Below, in pieces: positions 51,194-60,125 of a DNA stretch of 64,000 bases (position 1 is its first letter; each line of letters opens with the position of its first letter). The notes beneath the pieces were generated by a model. It saw nothing but the letters and a program-made list of their open reading frames with translations. It made no database searches and had not been told where the DNA came from. The stretch is taken from contig NZ_JACGLT010000004.1 of assembly GCF_014062315.1 (NCBI RefSeq), positions 336,656 through 400,655 on the forward strand. Reading direction: 5' to 3'. The DNA comes from Gelidibacter maritimus (GTDB lineage: Bacteria; Bacteroidota; Bacteroidia; Flavobacteriales; Flavobacteriaceae). The translations under genes were made by a program, and so were the position numbers.

Positions 51194-53737
51194 TTACGAT
51201 TCTGGCTGTGTCTCAGGATTTTCAATCTTGATTACCAATTCATTTGACTTTTTATTCAAATCCATTGTAATCGTATCTCCTTCGTTGATTTTTGCAGCGA
51301 TGATCTCTTCTGCCAGGGTATCTTCAACATATTTTTGAATTGCACGCTTTAACGGTCGCGCTCCATATTGTTGATCAAATCCTTTCTCAGCAATATAATC
51401 TTTAGCGTCTGAGGTAAGGATAAGTTCGTAGCCTAAACCTTTAATGCGGATAATCAGCTTTTCAAGTTCAATATCAATAATTTTATTGATATGTTCTTTC
51501 TCTAAAGTATTGAATACCATGACATCATCAATTCGGTTTAAAAACTCTGGTGCGAAAGCTTTCTTAAGTGCATTTTCAATAATACTTCTGGTGTTATCAC
51601 TTGCCTGCGCGGCTTTTGCGGCCGTTCCAAAACCAACACCCTGTCCGAAATCCTTAAGTTTACGAGCGCCAATATTGGAAGTCATGATAATGATAGTGTT
51701 TCTAAAATCAATCTTTCTTCCGAGACTGTCGGTAAGGTATCCGTCATCAAGCACTTGTAAAAGCATGTTGAACACATCAGGATGCGCTTTTTCAATTTCG
51801 TCCAATAATACGACGGCATAAGGTTTGCGTCTGATTTTCTCAGTTAACTGCCCACCTTCTTCATAGCCTACATATCCTGGAGGAGCACCAACAAGTCTTG
51901 ATATCGCGAATTTTTCCATATACTCACTCATATCAATTCTGACAAGCGCATCTTCACTGTCAAAAAGCTCTTTAGCCAATACTTTGGCCAGTTGTGTTTT
52001 ACCAACACCAGTTTGACCTAAAAATATAAATGAACCAATAGGCTTTCCTGGATCTTTCAAGCCGGCTCGGTTACGCTGAATGGCTTTAACCACCTTGGCA
52101 ACAGCTTCATCCTGGCCAATAACTTTCCCTTTGATCAGTTCCGGTAATTGAGCAAGTTTGTTGCTTTCTGTTTGGGCAATTCTATTGACTGGAATTCCTG
52201 TCATCATGGAAACCACATCCGCAACATTGTCTTCTGTTACGGTTTCTTTGTGCAATTTGGTTTCTTCTTCCCACTGTTCTTGTGCAACAGCCAATTCCTT
52301 TTCTAAGCGTTTTTCGTCATCCCGCAATTTGGCAGCCTCTTCATACTTTTGTTTTTTGACCACGGTGTTCTTGGTTTCTTTTACCGCTTCCAATTGCTTT
52401 TCAAGTTCTAAGACTTGTTTTGGTACATTGATATTGGTGATATGAACCCTTGAGCCTGCTTCATCTAAGGCATCAATAGCCTTGTCTGGCAAGAAGCGTT
52501 CGGTCATATATCTGTTGGTCAATTTCACACAAGCCTCAATGGCTTCTTGTGTGTAATGTACATTGTGATGCTCCTCATATTTATCTTTGATGTTTTCCAA
52601 GATCTGAATTGTTTCTTCAACCGTTGTTGGTTCCACAATCACCTTTTGGAAACGTCTTTCTAAGGCGCCATCTTTTTCGATATACTGTCTGTATTCATCC
52701 AAAGTGGTTGCGCCAATACATTGAATTTCACCTCGGGCCAAAGCAGGTTTGAACATATTAGATGCATCCAAGCTACCAGTAGCGCCACCTGCACCTACAA
52801 TTGTATGGATTTCATCAATAAAAAGAATAATATCATCATTCTTTTCCAATTCGTTCATAACGGCTTTCATGCGCTCTTCAAACTGGCCTCGGTATTTTGT
52901 TCCCGCAACTAAGCTCGCCAAATCTAAGGTGACCACGCGTTTATTAAAAAGTATTCTTGATACCTTACGTTTAATAATCCGTAGCGCCAAGCCTTCTGCG
53001 ATAGCCGATTTACCAACTCCAGGTTCACCAATTAAAAGTGGGTTGTTCTTTTTGCGTCTGCTCAAAATTTGAGAGACTCTTTGTATTTCTTTTTCTCTTC
53101 CAACGACAGGGTCCAGTTTCCCTTCCTCTGCCAAAACCGTCAAATCTCTTCCAAAGTTATCTAAAACGGGCGTCTTAGACTTTTTGGCACCTTTAGCTGC
53201 CGACTGGCTGAATGGGTTGTGTTTGGTCTCATCCTCACCCATATCATCAGAAAACGACTCCGCCTTAGGAGATTCTGTGTAGTCATCATTGTTAGTTATC
53301 ATAGATTTGAATTGTTCTTTTACGTTATCATAATCCACTTTAAGCTTATTTAAAAGTTTTGTAGTGGGATCATTCTCATTTCTTAAGATGCACAATAATA
53401 AGTGTGCGGTATTAATAGAGTTGCTCTGAAATAACTTAGCTTCTAAAAAAGTAGTTTTAAGAGCTCGCTCAGCCTGCCTTGTCAAGTGCAAGTTTTTCTT
53501 TTCATTTGACATGGTGGCATTGCTCGGGTTTGCCGGGCTTAATATTTCAACTTTGCGTCGTAAGTGGTTCAAGTCAATTTCCAAAGCGCTCAAAATGTCA
53601 ATGGCCTTACCATTACCATCTCTTAGCAACCCTAGCATTAAATGTTCGGTCCCAATAAAGTCATGTCCTAACCGTAAAGCTTCTTCTTTGCTATAGGCTA
53701 TAACATCTTTGACTCTTGGGGAAAAATTATCATCCAT
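51194..53737 (-). CDS. clpC: ATP-dependent Clp protease ATPase subunit ClpC
   Basis: AAA+ unfoldase that feeds ClpP. The ATG at 53737 (MDDNFSPRVKD) gives 847 residues; the longer frame from 53773 adds 12 non-family residues. Two Clp N-domain repeats (about 5-145), first ATPase with 'GEPGVGKSAIAEGLA' and 'LFIDEIHTIVGAG', a UVR-type middle region 'YEEAAKLRDDEKRLEKEL', second ATPase with 'GQTGVGKTQLAKVLA' and 'VVLLDEIEKAHP', then a C-terminal D2 small domain. The UVR stretch marks it as ClpC rather than ClpB. Diverges from gyrA. Confidence 0.96.
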   Translation of the reverse strand: MDDNFSPRVKDVIAYSKEEALRLGHDFIGTEHLMLGLLRDGNGKAIDILSALEIDLNHLRRKVEILSPANPSNATMSNEKKNLHLTRQAERALKTTFLEAKLFQSNSINTAHLLLCILRNENDPTTKLLNKLKVDYDNVKEQFKSMITNNDDYTESPKAESFSDDMGEDETKHNPFSQSAAKGAKKSKTPVLDNFGRDLTVLAEEGKLDPVVGREKEIQRVSQILSRRKKNNPLLIGEPGVGKSAIAEGLALRIIKRKVSRILFNKRVVTLDLASLVAGTKYRGQFEERMKAVMNELEKNDDIILFIDEIHTIVGAGGATGSLDASNMFKPALARGEIQCIGATTLDEYRQYIEKDGALERRFQKVIVEPTTVEETIQILENIKDKYEEHHNVHYTQEAIEACVKLTNRYMTERFLPDKAIDALDEAGSRVHITNINVPKQVLELEKQLEAVKETKNTVVKKQKYEEAAKLRDDEKRLEKELAVAQEQWEEETKLHKETVTEDNVADVVSMMTGIPVNRIAQTESNKLAQLPELIKGKVIGQDEAVAKVVKAIQRNRAGLKDPGKPIGSFIFLGQTGVGKTQLAKVLAKELFDSEDALVRIDMSEYMEKFAISRLVGAPPGYVGYEEGGQLTEKIRRKPYAVVLLDEIEKAHPDVFNMLLQVLDDGYLTDSLGRKIDFRNTIIIMTSNIGARKLKDFGQGVGFGTAAKAAQASDNTRSIIENALKKAFAPEFLNRIDDVMVFNTLEKEHINKIIDIELEKLIIRIKGLGYELILTSDAKDYIAEKGFDQQYGARPLKRAIQKYVEDTLAEEIIAAKINEGDTITMDLNKKSNELVIKIENPETQPES

Positions 53738-53948
53738 AGTAAAATCCTTTCTGCATAAAATTAATGAAAACATCTTGAATAGGGCAAAAACTATACCTTA
53801 AATGTTTTCTTATGGGCTAAGTGACAAAAAAAACTTCAGAATCTCAAAACATTTAACGAGATACTTATCAAATGAAAAGCCCTTTATATTGTTAATAAAA
53901 TATACCAAAAAACCCGCAATAAAGTGGCATTAAGACTCGTAAAATGGT

Positions 53949-53975
53949 TATCTTAGCACGCCCGAGTGTTCGGGC
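53949..53975 (+). promoter_or_regulatory. probable gyrA promoter with 5' hairpin
   Basis: TATCTTAG (53949-53956) differs by one base from TAnnTTTG. Starting 4 bases later, GCCCGA-gtgt-TCGGGC forms a GC-rich 6-bp hairpin at the expected transcript 5' end, about 33 bases before the gyrA ATG. Confidence 0.45.
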
Positions 53976-54008
53976 TGAAAATCTACAAAATATCTAATTA
54001 ATTTATAT

Positions 54009-56576
54009 ATGACAGAAGGAGAAAAATTGATTCCTATCAACATTGAAGATGAAATGAAATCGGCTTACATTGATTATTCAATGTCGGTCATTGTGTCACG
54101 TGCGTTACCGGATGTTAGAGATGGTCTTAAACCTGTGCACAGACGAGTGCTTTTTGGCATGCATGAACTCGGGATTAGATCTAACACCGCCCATAAAAAA
54201 TCAGCAAGAATTGTTGGAGAAGTATTGGGGAAGTACCACCCACACGGTGATACGTCCGTTTATGACACCATGGTGCGTATGGCTCAAGAGTGGAGTTTGC
54301 GTTATATGTTAGTGGACGGCCAAGGAAATTTTGGTTCCGTTGATGGCGATAGTCCAGCAGCAATGCGTTATACAGAAGCACGGATGCGAAAGATATCTGA
54401 AGACATGTTGGCAGATATTGAGAAGGAAACAGTAGATCATAAACTGAATTTTGATGATACACTTCAAGAACCAACAGTTTTACCGACCCGTATTCCTGGA
54501 CTTTTGGTCAATGGCGCTTCTGGTATTGCGGTAGGTATGGCTACAAACATGCCGCCTCATAATATTAGTGAAGTGGTTGATGGAATCATTGCCTACATCG
54601 ATAATCATGATATTGATATTGATGAATTGATTACACATATCAAAGCTCCAGATTTTCCAACGGGAGGAACAATTTACGGCTATGATGGCGTAATAGAAGC
54701 CTTCAAGACAGGCCGTGGACGGATTGTTATGAGAGCAAAAGCCAATATTGAAGAGGTGCAGGGTAGAGAATCAATTGTGGTTACTGAAATTCCGTACCAA
54801 GTCAATAAGGCCGATATGATCAAGAAAACGGCAGACCTGGTCAACGAAAAGAAAATTGATGGCATTTCAATGATACGCGACGAGTCTGACAGAAACGGAA
54901 TGCGAATCGTTTATGTGTTAAAGCGTGATGCCATTCCTAATATTGTTTTAAATACCTTATTTAAATATACAGCATTACAGTCGTCATTCAGTGTCAACAA
55001 TATTGCACTTGTAGATGGTCGTCCACAGTTATTGAACTTAAAGGAGATGATTCATCATTTTGTTGAACACAGACATGATGTTGTTGTCCGAAGAACGACG
55101 TATGAACTTCGTAAAGCAGAAGAGCGTGCTCATATATTGGAAGGACTTATCATTGCTTCAGATAATATTGATGAAGTTATTGCCTTAATTCGTGCATCAT
55201 CCAACGCTGATGAAGCTCGCGAAAAATTGATTGAACGTTTTGAACTTTCAGAAATTCAAGCAAAAGCCATTGTTGAGATGCGTTTGCGTCAATTGACTGG
55301 TCTGGAGCAAGATAAATTGCGTTCGGAATATGAGGCTCTGATGAAAACCATTGAAGATTTGAAGGATATTCTTGACAAAAAAGAGCGTCGGATGGAAATC
55401 ATCAAGGATGAACTGGTAGTTGTTAAAGAAAAGTATGGCGATGAGCGTCGATCTGTAATTGAATATGCAGGAGGCGATCTGAGTATTGAAGATATGATTC
55501 CTGATGAACAAGTGGTCATTACCATTTCTCATGCGGGGTATATTAAACGTACGTCGTTGACAGAATATAAAACCCAACATAGAGGAGGGGTAGGCCAAAA
55601 GGCGTCCACTACACGTAATGAGGATTTCTTGGAGCACTTATTTGTAGGTACCAACCATCAGTATATGTTGTTTTTTACTCAAAAAGGGAAATGTTTCTGG
55701 ATGCGTGTCTATGAAATTCCTGAGGGTAGTAAAACCTCTAAAGGTAGAGCCATACAAAATCTTATCAATATTGAACAAGACGATAAGGTAAGAGCATTTA
55801 TCTGTACCCAGGATTTAAAGAATGAGGATTATATTAACAGCCACTACGTCATTATGGCAACTAAGAATGGCCAGGTTAAGAAAACATCCTTAGAGCAATA
55901 CTCACGTCCAAGAACCAATGGTATCAATGCCATTACTATTAAGGACGACGATATTTTATTGGAGGCAAAACTAACAACTGGCAATAGTCAGATCATGTTG
56001 GCTTTAAAATCAGGTAAGGCTATCCGGTTTGAAGAGGCCAAAACCCGCCCAATGGGAAGAAATGCTTCTGGAGTACGTGGTATTACCTTAGCAAACGAGA
56101 AAGATGAAGTGGTGGGGATGATTACTATTGAGAACCCAATGGAAGAATCTGTTTTGGTGGTTTCCGAAAATGGCTATGGTAAACGTACATATATTGATGA
56201 CCCTGAAGATGGAGAAGCAATCTATAGAATTACTAACAGAGGTGGAAAAGGTGTAAAAACCATTTCTATTACTGAGAAAACAGGTGATTTGGTTGCCATT
56301 AAATCGGTTAGCGATGAAGATGACTTAATGATCATCAATAAGTCAGGAATTGCCATCCGTATGGCGGTTAACGATTTACGTGTTATGGGCAGAGCTACCC
56401 AAGGGGTCAAATTGATTAATTTAAAAGGAAGTGATTCTATTGCAGCAGTCGCCAAAGTGATGAAGGAGGAAGAAGATCTACTAGTAGAAGAAGGATTAGA
56501 TGAGACCATTGAAAATGCGCCCGATGAAGAAAACGGCACAACTCTTGATAATTTAGACGACGAAAACAATAATTAA
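54009..56576 (+). CDS. gyrA: DNA gyrase subunit A
   Basis: Breaks and rejoins DNA during supercoiling. 855 residues: winged-helix and tower domains, catalytic Y121 in '[10 protein letters not shown]', and six-blade C-terminal domain (about 500-815) beginning with the GyrA-box 'QHRGGVGQ'. The quinolone-determining segment reads '[15 protein letters not shown]', i.e. Thr at the E. coli Ser83 position and Asp kept at 87. The acidic tail ([19 protein letters not shown]) is typical. A TPR gene follows 24 bases downstream. Confidence 0.97.
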   Translation: MTEGEKLIPINIEDEMKSAYIDYSMSVIVSRALPDVRDGLKPVHRRVLFGMHELGIRSNTAHKKSARIVGEVLGKYHPHGDTSVYDTMVRMAQEWSLRYMLVDGQGNFGSVDGDSPAAMRYTEARMRKISEDMLADIEKETVDHKLNFDDTLQEPTVLPTRIPGLLVNGASGIAVGMATNMPPHNISEVVDGIIAYIDNHDIDIDELITHIKAPDFPTGGTIYGYDGVIEAFKTGRGRIVMRAKANIEEVQGRESIVVTEIPYQVNKADMIKKTADLVNEKKIDGISMIRDESDRNGMRIVYVLKRDAIPNIVLNTLFKYTALQSSFSVNNIALVDGRPQLLNLKEMIHHFVEHRHDVVVRRTTYELRKAEERAHILEGLIIASDNIDEVIALIRASSNADEAREKLIERFELSEIQAKAIVEMRLRQLTGLEQDKLRSEYEALMKTIEDLKDILDKKERRMEIIKDELVVVKEKYGDERRSVIEYAGGDLSIEDMIPDEQVVITISHAGYIKRTSLTEYKTQHRGGVGQKASTTRNEDFLEHLFVGTNHQYMLFFTQKGKCFWMRVYEIPEGSKTSKGRAIQNLINIEQDDKVRAFICTQDLKNEDYINSHYVIMATKNGQVKKTSLEQYSRPRTNGINAITIKDDDILLEAKLTTGNSQIMLALKSGKAIRFEEAKTRPMGRNASGVRGITLANEKDEVVGMITIENPMEESVLVVSENGYGKRTYIDDPEDGEAIYRITNRGGKGVKTISITEKTGDLVAIKSVSDEDDLMIINKSGIAIRMAVNDLRVMGRATQGVKLINLKGSDSIAAVAKVMKEEEDLLVEEGLDETIENAPDEENGTTLDNLDDENNN

Positions 56577-56600
56577 CACTTAAAATTAAAATAACTAAAA

Positions 56601-57875
56601 ATGAAAAAACAAATCATTATCGCTTTGGCACTTTTAGTAAGTTCTTTTTCCTTTTCGCAAAAAAGGGAAATCAGAGATGCTGAAAAAGCTATAAAGAAAA
56701 GTAATTTTGCAGAGGCAAAATCTGCAATTAACGCTGCAGAATCCTTAGTAGGAAATGCGGATGATAAATTAAAAGCCCAGTTTTATTACGTAAAAGGACA
56801 GGCATTTTATGCCAATGGAACCGGAACCGACGCTGATATGGATGTTGCCATTGAAAGCCTAAATAAGGTAGCGGAAGTAGAAGGGAAAAACGGAAAGTAC
56901 TCTAAAGATGTTCAGGAAATTAAACAAGGAATGATCAATTCGTTTTTGACCAAAGCAAATGCAGCTTTAGAAAAAAAGAATTTTTCGGCGTCGTCTAGCG
57001 GCTTCGAAAAAGCTTATAAAATGTCAAAATCAGATACCTTGTACCTTTATTATGCGGCAGCAACCGCTGTTAACGGTGAAGATTACGAAACGGCTTTAAA
57101 ACATTACGAAGAGCTTAAGAATTTAGGCTATGTTGGTGTTGAAACCGAATATATTGCCACCAACAAAGAAACCAATGAGGAAGAGGCATTTCCATCTAAA
57201 GCTATGATGGATATTTCTGTTAAGTCTGGTACGCATGTCGCACCAACCACTAGGAAAACAGAATCAAAGCAAGCTGAAATAGTTAGAAATGTTGCATTGA
57301 TTTATATGAATCAAGGTAATGATGAGAAGGCTCTTGAAGCAATGAAAGATGCTCGCGCAGCAAATCCTGATGATGCAAGCTTAATCATTTCAGAAGCGAA
57401 TATGCAATTGAAAATGGGCAATAGAGATAAATTTAAAACTCTAATTGAAGAAGCGCTGATCAAAGATCCTAACAATCCAGAGTTATTATTCAACTTAGGA
57501 ATTGTTGCAGCAGAGGGTGGAGAAGTTGAAGCGGCCAAAGGTTATTATGAGAAAGCAATCAAGATCAAACCAGATTACGCCGATGTTCATAACAACATGG
57601 CTGTATTGATCTTAAGCCAAGAGCAGGCCATTATTGAAGAGATGAATGCCCTTGGAAGTTCTGCGGCGGACAATAAAAAGTATGATGAGCTTAAAGATGA
57701 AAGATCTAAACTTTATGAAGAAGCGATTCCTTATTTGGAAACAACCCTTAAGTTGAGACCTACAGATTTGCAAGCAGCAAAAACCTTAGTCAATATTTAC
57801 AGTGCCTTGGGTAATACAGCAAAACAAAAAGAAATGAAAGCTAAAGTTGATGCTTTAGAAAGTGGTCAAAATTAA
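56601..57875 (+). CDS. exported tetratricopeptide-repeat protein
   Basis: 424 residues, signal peptide 1-19 (SFSFSQ), then at least five TPR helix pairs (about 25-60, 120-170, 225-260, 262-330, 330-415), e.g. 'PELLFNLGIVAAEGGEVEAAKGYYEKAIKIKPDYADVHNNMAV'. Likely a periplasmic or outer-membrane scaffold; partner unknown. It starts 24 bases after gyrA and is probably co-transcribed, as I believe is common in flavobacteria, although the functional link is not evident. Confidence 0.9.
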   Translation: MKKQIIIALALLVSSFSFSQKREIRDAEKAIKKSNFAEAKSAINAAESLVGNADDKLKAQFYYVKGQAFYANGTGTDADMDVAIESLNKVAEVEGKNGKYSKDVQEIKQGMINSFLTKANAALEKKNFSASSSGFEKAYKMSKSDTLYLYYAAATAVNGEDYETALKHYEELKNLGYVGVETEYIATNKETNEEEAFPSKAMMDISVKSGTHVAPTTRKTESKQAEIVRNVALIYMNQGNDEKALEAMKDARAANPDDASLIISEANMQLKMGNRDKFKTLIEEALIKDPNNPELLFNLGIVAAEGGEVEAAKGYYEKAIKIKPDYADVHNNMAVLILSQEQAIIEEMNALGSSAADNKKYDELKDERSKLYEEAIPYLETTLKLRPTDLQAAKTLVNIYSALGNTAKQKEMKAKVDALESGQN

Positions 57876-57895
57876 AATTGACTTCTTAATAATAC

Positions 57896-57928
57896 AAAAA
57901 GTGCTATCTGAATTGGATAGCACTTTTT
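57896..57928. terminator. bidirectional terminator, gyrA-TPR / NlpC-like gene
   Basis: AAAAAGTGCTATC-TGAATTG-GATAGCACTTTTT between convergent genes. Confidence 0.9.
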
Positions 57929-58678
57929 TTATATAATTTTTTTAATCACCCGAAGCTTGTGGGTATGCATTTTTAGGTCGGTATTATAAATCCCCGAATG
58001 ATCCAAGCGGTCAATACGTACTTTGCCGTTAACATGAATGATGTAATTATCGGACATAATAATGCCAACGTGCACAATTTGTCCTTCGTTATTATCAAAA
58101 AAAGCCAAATCTCCTGCTTCACTTTCCTCAATAAAACTTAAGGCTTCCCCTTGTTTAGCTTGTTGTTCTACGTCGCGGAACAGATTATAACCATTTAGCT
58201 TATAAACCATTTGTGTCAAACCCGAGGCATCAATGCCAAAAGGGGTTTTGCCACCATATAAATAGGGAGCGTTACGATAGAGAAAAGCAGTTTCAATTAG
58301 TTTTGATTTCTGCTGAGTGCCTTCAACACTCGTTCCGTCAAACAAGTGTTCAAGATAATCCAAGGCGGAAAGTGAAGATCCTAACGGAATTGTGAGTAAT
58401 TGATTGTTGTTGTCTTGAACGAATTCTATTAAATCGGCTGAAAGTTTTTGCGATCTCTCGGTCAATCGATGATATTCAGACTCTGGGAGCTCAAGAAATT
58501 GGTTGTTGTGCATCCATCCTTCATATTGATCATGATCCAAACGGATTTTACTCCATTTTTTTCGACGTTCAATCACCTTGAATATTTCACCATATAACAC
58601 CTGAGACACGAGCTCAGTTGTGTCAGACGGTTCAATTCTTAAGGGAACAATACTTAAATTGGCAATTCCGTAGGTCAT
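57929..58678 (-). CDS. NlpC/P60-family (C40) protein with catalytic Cys replaced by Ala
   Basis: 249 residues: an SH3-like N-terminal domain (about 1-62) and a C-terminal NlpC/P60 domain. Active members cut peptidoglycan stem peptides with Cys-His-polar residues. The conserved 'GGKTPFGID-C-SGFTQ' segment reads 'GGKTPFGIDASGLTQ' here: Ala151, codon GCC at 58226-58228, stands where the nucleophile Cys should be. H203 (IVHVGI) and H215 (IIHVNG) remain. So it is probably a peptidoglycan-binding pseudoenzyme. The frame is intact and the rest well conserved, so recent decay is unlikely. No signal peptide is seen. Confidence 0.9.
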   Translation of the reverse strand: MTYGIANLSIVPLRIEPSDTTELVSQVLYGEIFKVIERRKKWSKIRLDHDQYEGWMHNNQFLELPESEYHRLTERSQKLSADLIEFVQDNNNQLLTIPLGSSLSALDYLEHLFDGTSVEGTQQKSKLIETAFLYRNAPYLYGGKTPFGIDASGLTQMVYKLNGYNLFRDVEQQAKQGEALSFIEESEAGDLAFFDNNEGQIVHVGIIMSDNYIIHVNGKVRIDRLDHSGIYNTDLKMHTHKLRVIKKII

Positions 58679-58816
58679 AGAGGCGATAAGGGCTATTGAC
58701 TGTTTTTATTGATTATTGGGCCTCGACAACCTAATAATGTAAGATGATAAAATGCTGTAATTGAAAAAAAGTCCATCTATAAATACTAAGAAAAGAATCT
58801 ATATAAATACGTTTTT

Positions 58817-59995
58817 TTATGGGCGTTCTATAACCATTGCTGAAGCACCGCCACCACCATTACAAATGGCTGCTGCTCCAATTTTAGCATTGTTTTGTTC
58901 CAGTACGTTCAACAGTGTGATAATAATCCGAACTCCTGAACAACCTAAGGGGTGTCCTAGAGATACCGCGCCTCCATTAACATTAACATTGCTGTCATCC
59001 AATCCTAAAATTTTCATATTGGCCAATCCAACGATCGAAAAGGCTTCGTTAAATTCAAAATAATCGACGTCATTTAACGAGATTCCTGCCTTATCCAGTG
59101 CTTTCGGTAAAGCTTTGGCGGGAGCCGTAGTAAACCATTTTGGCTCTTGCGCGGCATCGGCATAACTTCTAATGATGGCTAATGGTTTTAAGCCAAGTTC
59201 ATCGGCCTTTTCTTTGCTCATTAAAACAACTGCACCAGCGCCATCATTAATAGTGGACGCATTTGCAGCAGTGACGGTGCCGTCTTTTGTAAACGCAGGT
59301 CTTAATGCCGGAATTTTATCCATCTTGACATTGGTATATTCTTCATCTTTTGAAACAACAATAGCGTCGCCACGACGTTGAGGAACTTCCACGGGAACAA
59401 CTTCATTATCAAATTTACCAGCATCCCAAGCTGCTGCTGAGCGTTTATAAGACTGTATGGCAAAGGCATCCTGATCTTCTCTACTGAACTTATATTCAAT
59501 AGCACATTCATCAGCGCAAACACCCATGGCATTTTCATCATAGGCATCTACCAAACCATCTTTTTGCATGCCGTCAATTAAGGTAGCTGGTCCAAATTTG
59601 GTACCTGTCCTAGCGTGTAAGTAATGGGGAATCAAACTCATATTTTCCATTCCACCGGCAACAATAATATCTGCATCACCTAGCGCAATAGCTTGAGCAG
59701 CTTGCATCACGGCTTTCATCCCAGAGGCACATACCTTATTGACCGTAGTACATGGCACTGTATTAGGTATACCGGCATAGATGGCAGCCTGACGTGCAGG
59801 AGCCTGTCCAGTTCCCGCTTGTACAACATTACCCATGATTACTTCTTGTACCAAGTCAGGTTTAAGGTTAATTTTATTTAAAGCACCTATTATGGCAACA
59901 GCTCCTAATCTTGGTGCAGGAATTGTAGATAAGGCACCTAAAAAACTACCTATTGGAGTTCTTGCTGCGGATACAATGACGACTTCTTTACTCAT
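58817..59995 (-). CDS. acetyl-CoA C-acetyltransferase (thiolase)
   Basis: Interconverts acetoacetyl-CoA and two acetyl-CoA. The ATG at 59995 (MSKEVVIVSAARTPIG) gives 392 residues, family norm; ten extra residues from the frame's first Met are rejected. C89 in 'TTVNKVCASGMKAVM' is the acylated Cys, 'FNEAFSIV' the Asn loop, 'GHPLGCSGVRI' the catalytic His, and 'ICNGGGGASAMVIE' the second Cys. Biosynthetic or degradative direction cannot be told. It is 138 bases upstream of the NlpC-like gene, same strand. Confidence 0.95.
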   Translation of the reverse strand: MSKEVVIVSAARTPIGSFLGALSTIPAPRLGAVAIIGALNKINLKPDLVQEVIMGNVVQAGTGQAPARQAAIYAGIPNTVPCTTVNKVCASGMKAVMQAAQAIALGDADIIVAGGMENMSLIPHYLHARTGTKFGPATLIDGMQKDGLVDAYDENAMGVCADECAIEYKFSREDQDAFAIQSYKRSAAAWDAGKFDNEVVPVEVPQRRGDAIVVSKDEEYTNVKMDKIPALRPAFTKDGTVTAANASTINDGAGAVVLMSKEKADELGLKPLAIIRSYADAAQEPKWFTTAPAKALPKALDKAGISLNDVDYFEFNEAFSIVGLANMKILGLDDSNVNVNGGAVSLGHPLGCSGVRIIITLLNVLEQNNAKIGAAAICNGGGGASAMVIERP

Positions 59996-60095
59996 TTTGA
60001 ATGGGTTTTGATTTGAATGATGCAAAATTAAACATTTTTAAATTGATTTTGGAATGAAACCTGACGTTAAACCTACAAATCCCTTAATATTTTAT

Positions 60096-60103
60096 TACTT
60101 TTG
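60096..60103 (+). promoter_or_regulatory. -7 promoter box of pgpH
   Basis: TACTTTTG matches TAnnTTTG exactly, 23 bases before the pgpH ATG at 60126. Confidence 0.6.
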
Positions 60104-60125
60104 AAAGACAATTGATGCGACTTTG

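Noticed and set aside
54009..54300. Thr at the gyrA position of E. coli Ser83 as quinolone resistance
   Set aside because: Thr is a natural residue at this place in several susceptible lineages; Asp87 is unchanged, so no resistance claim can be made.
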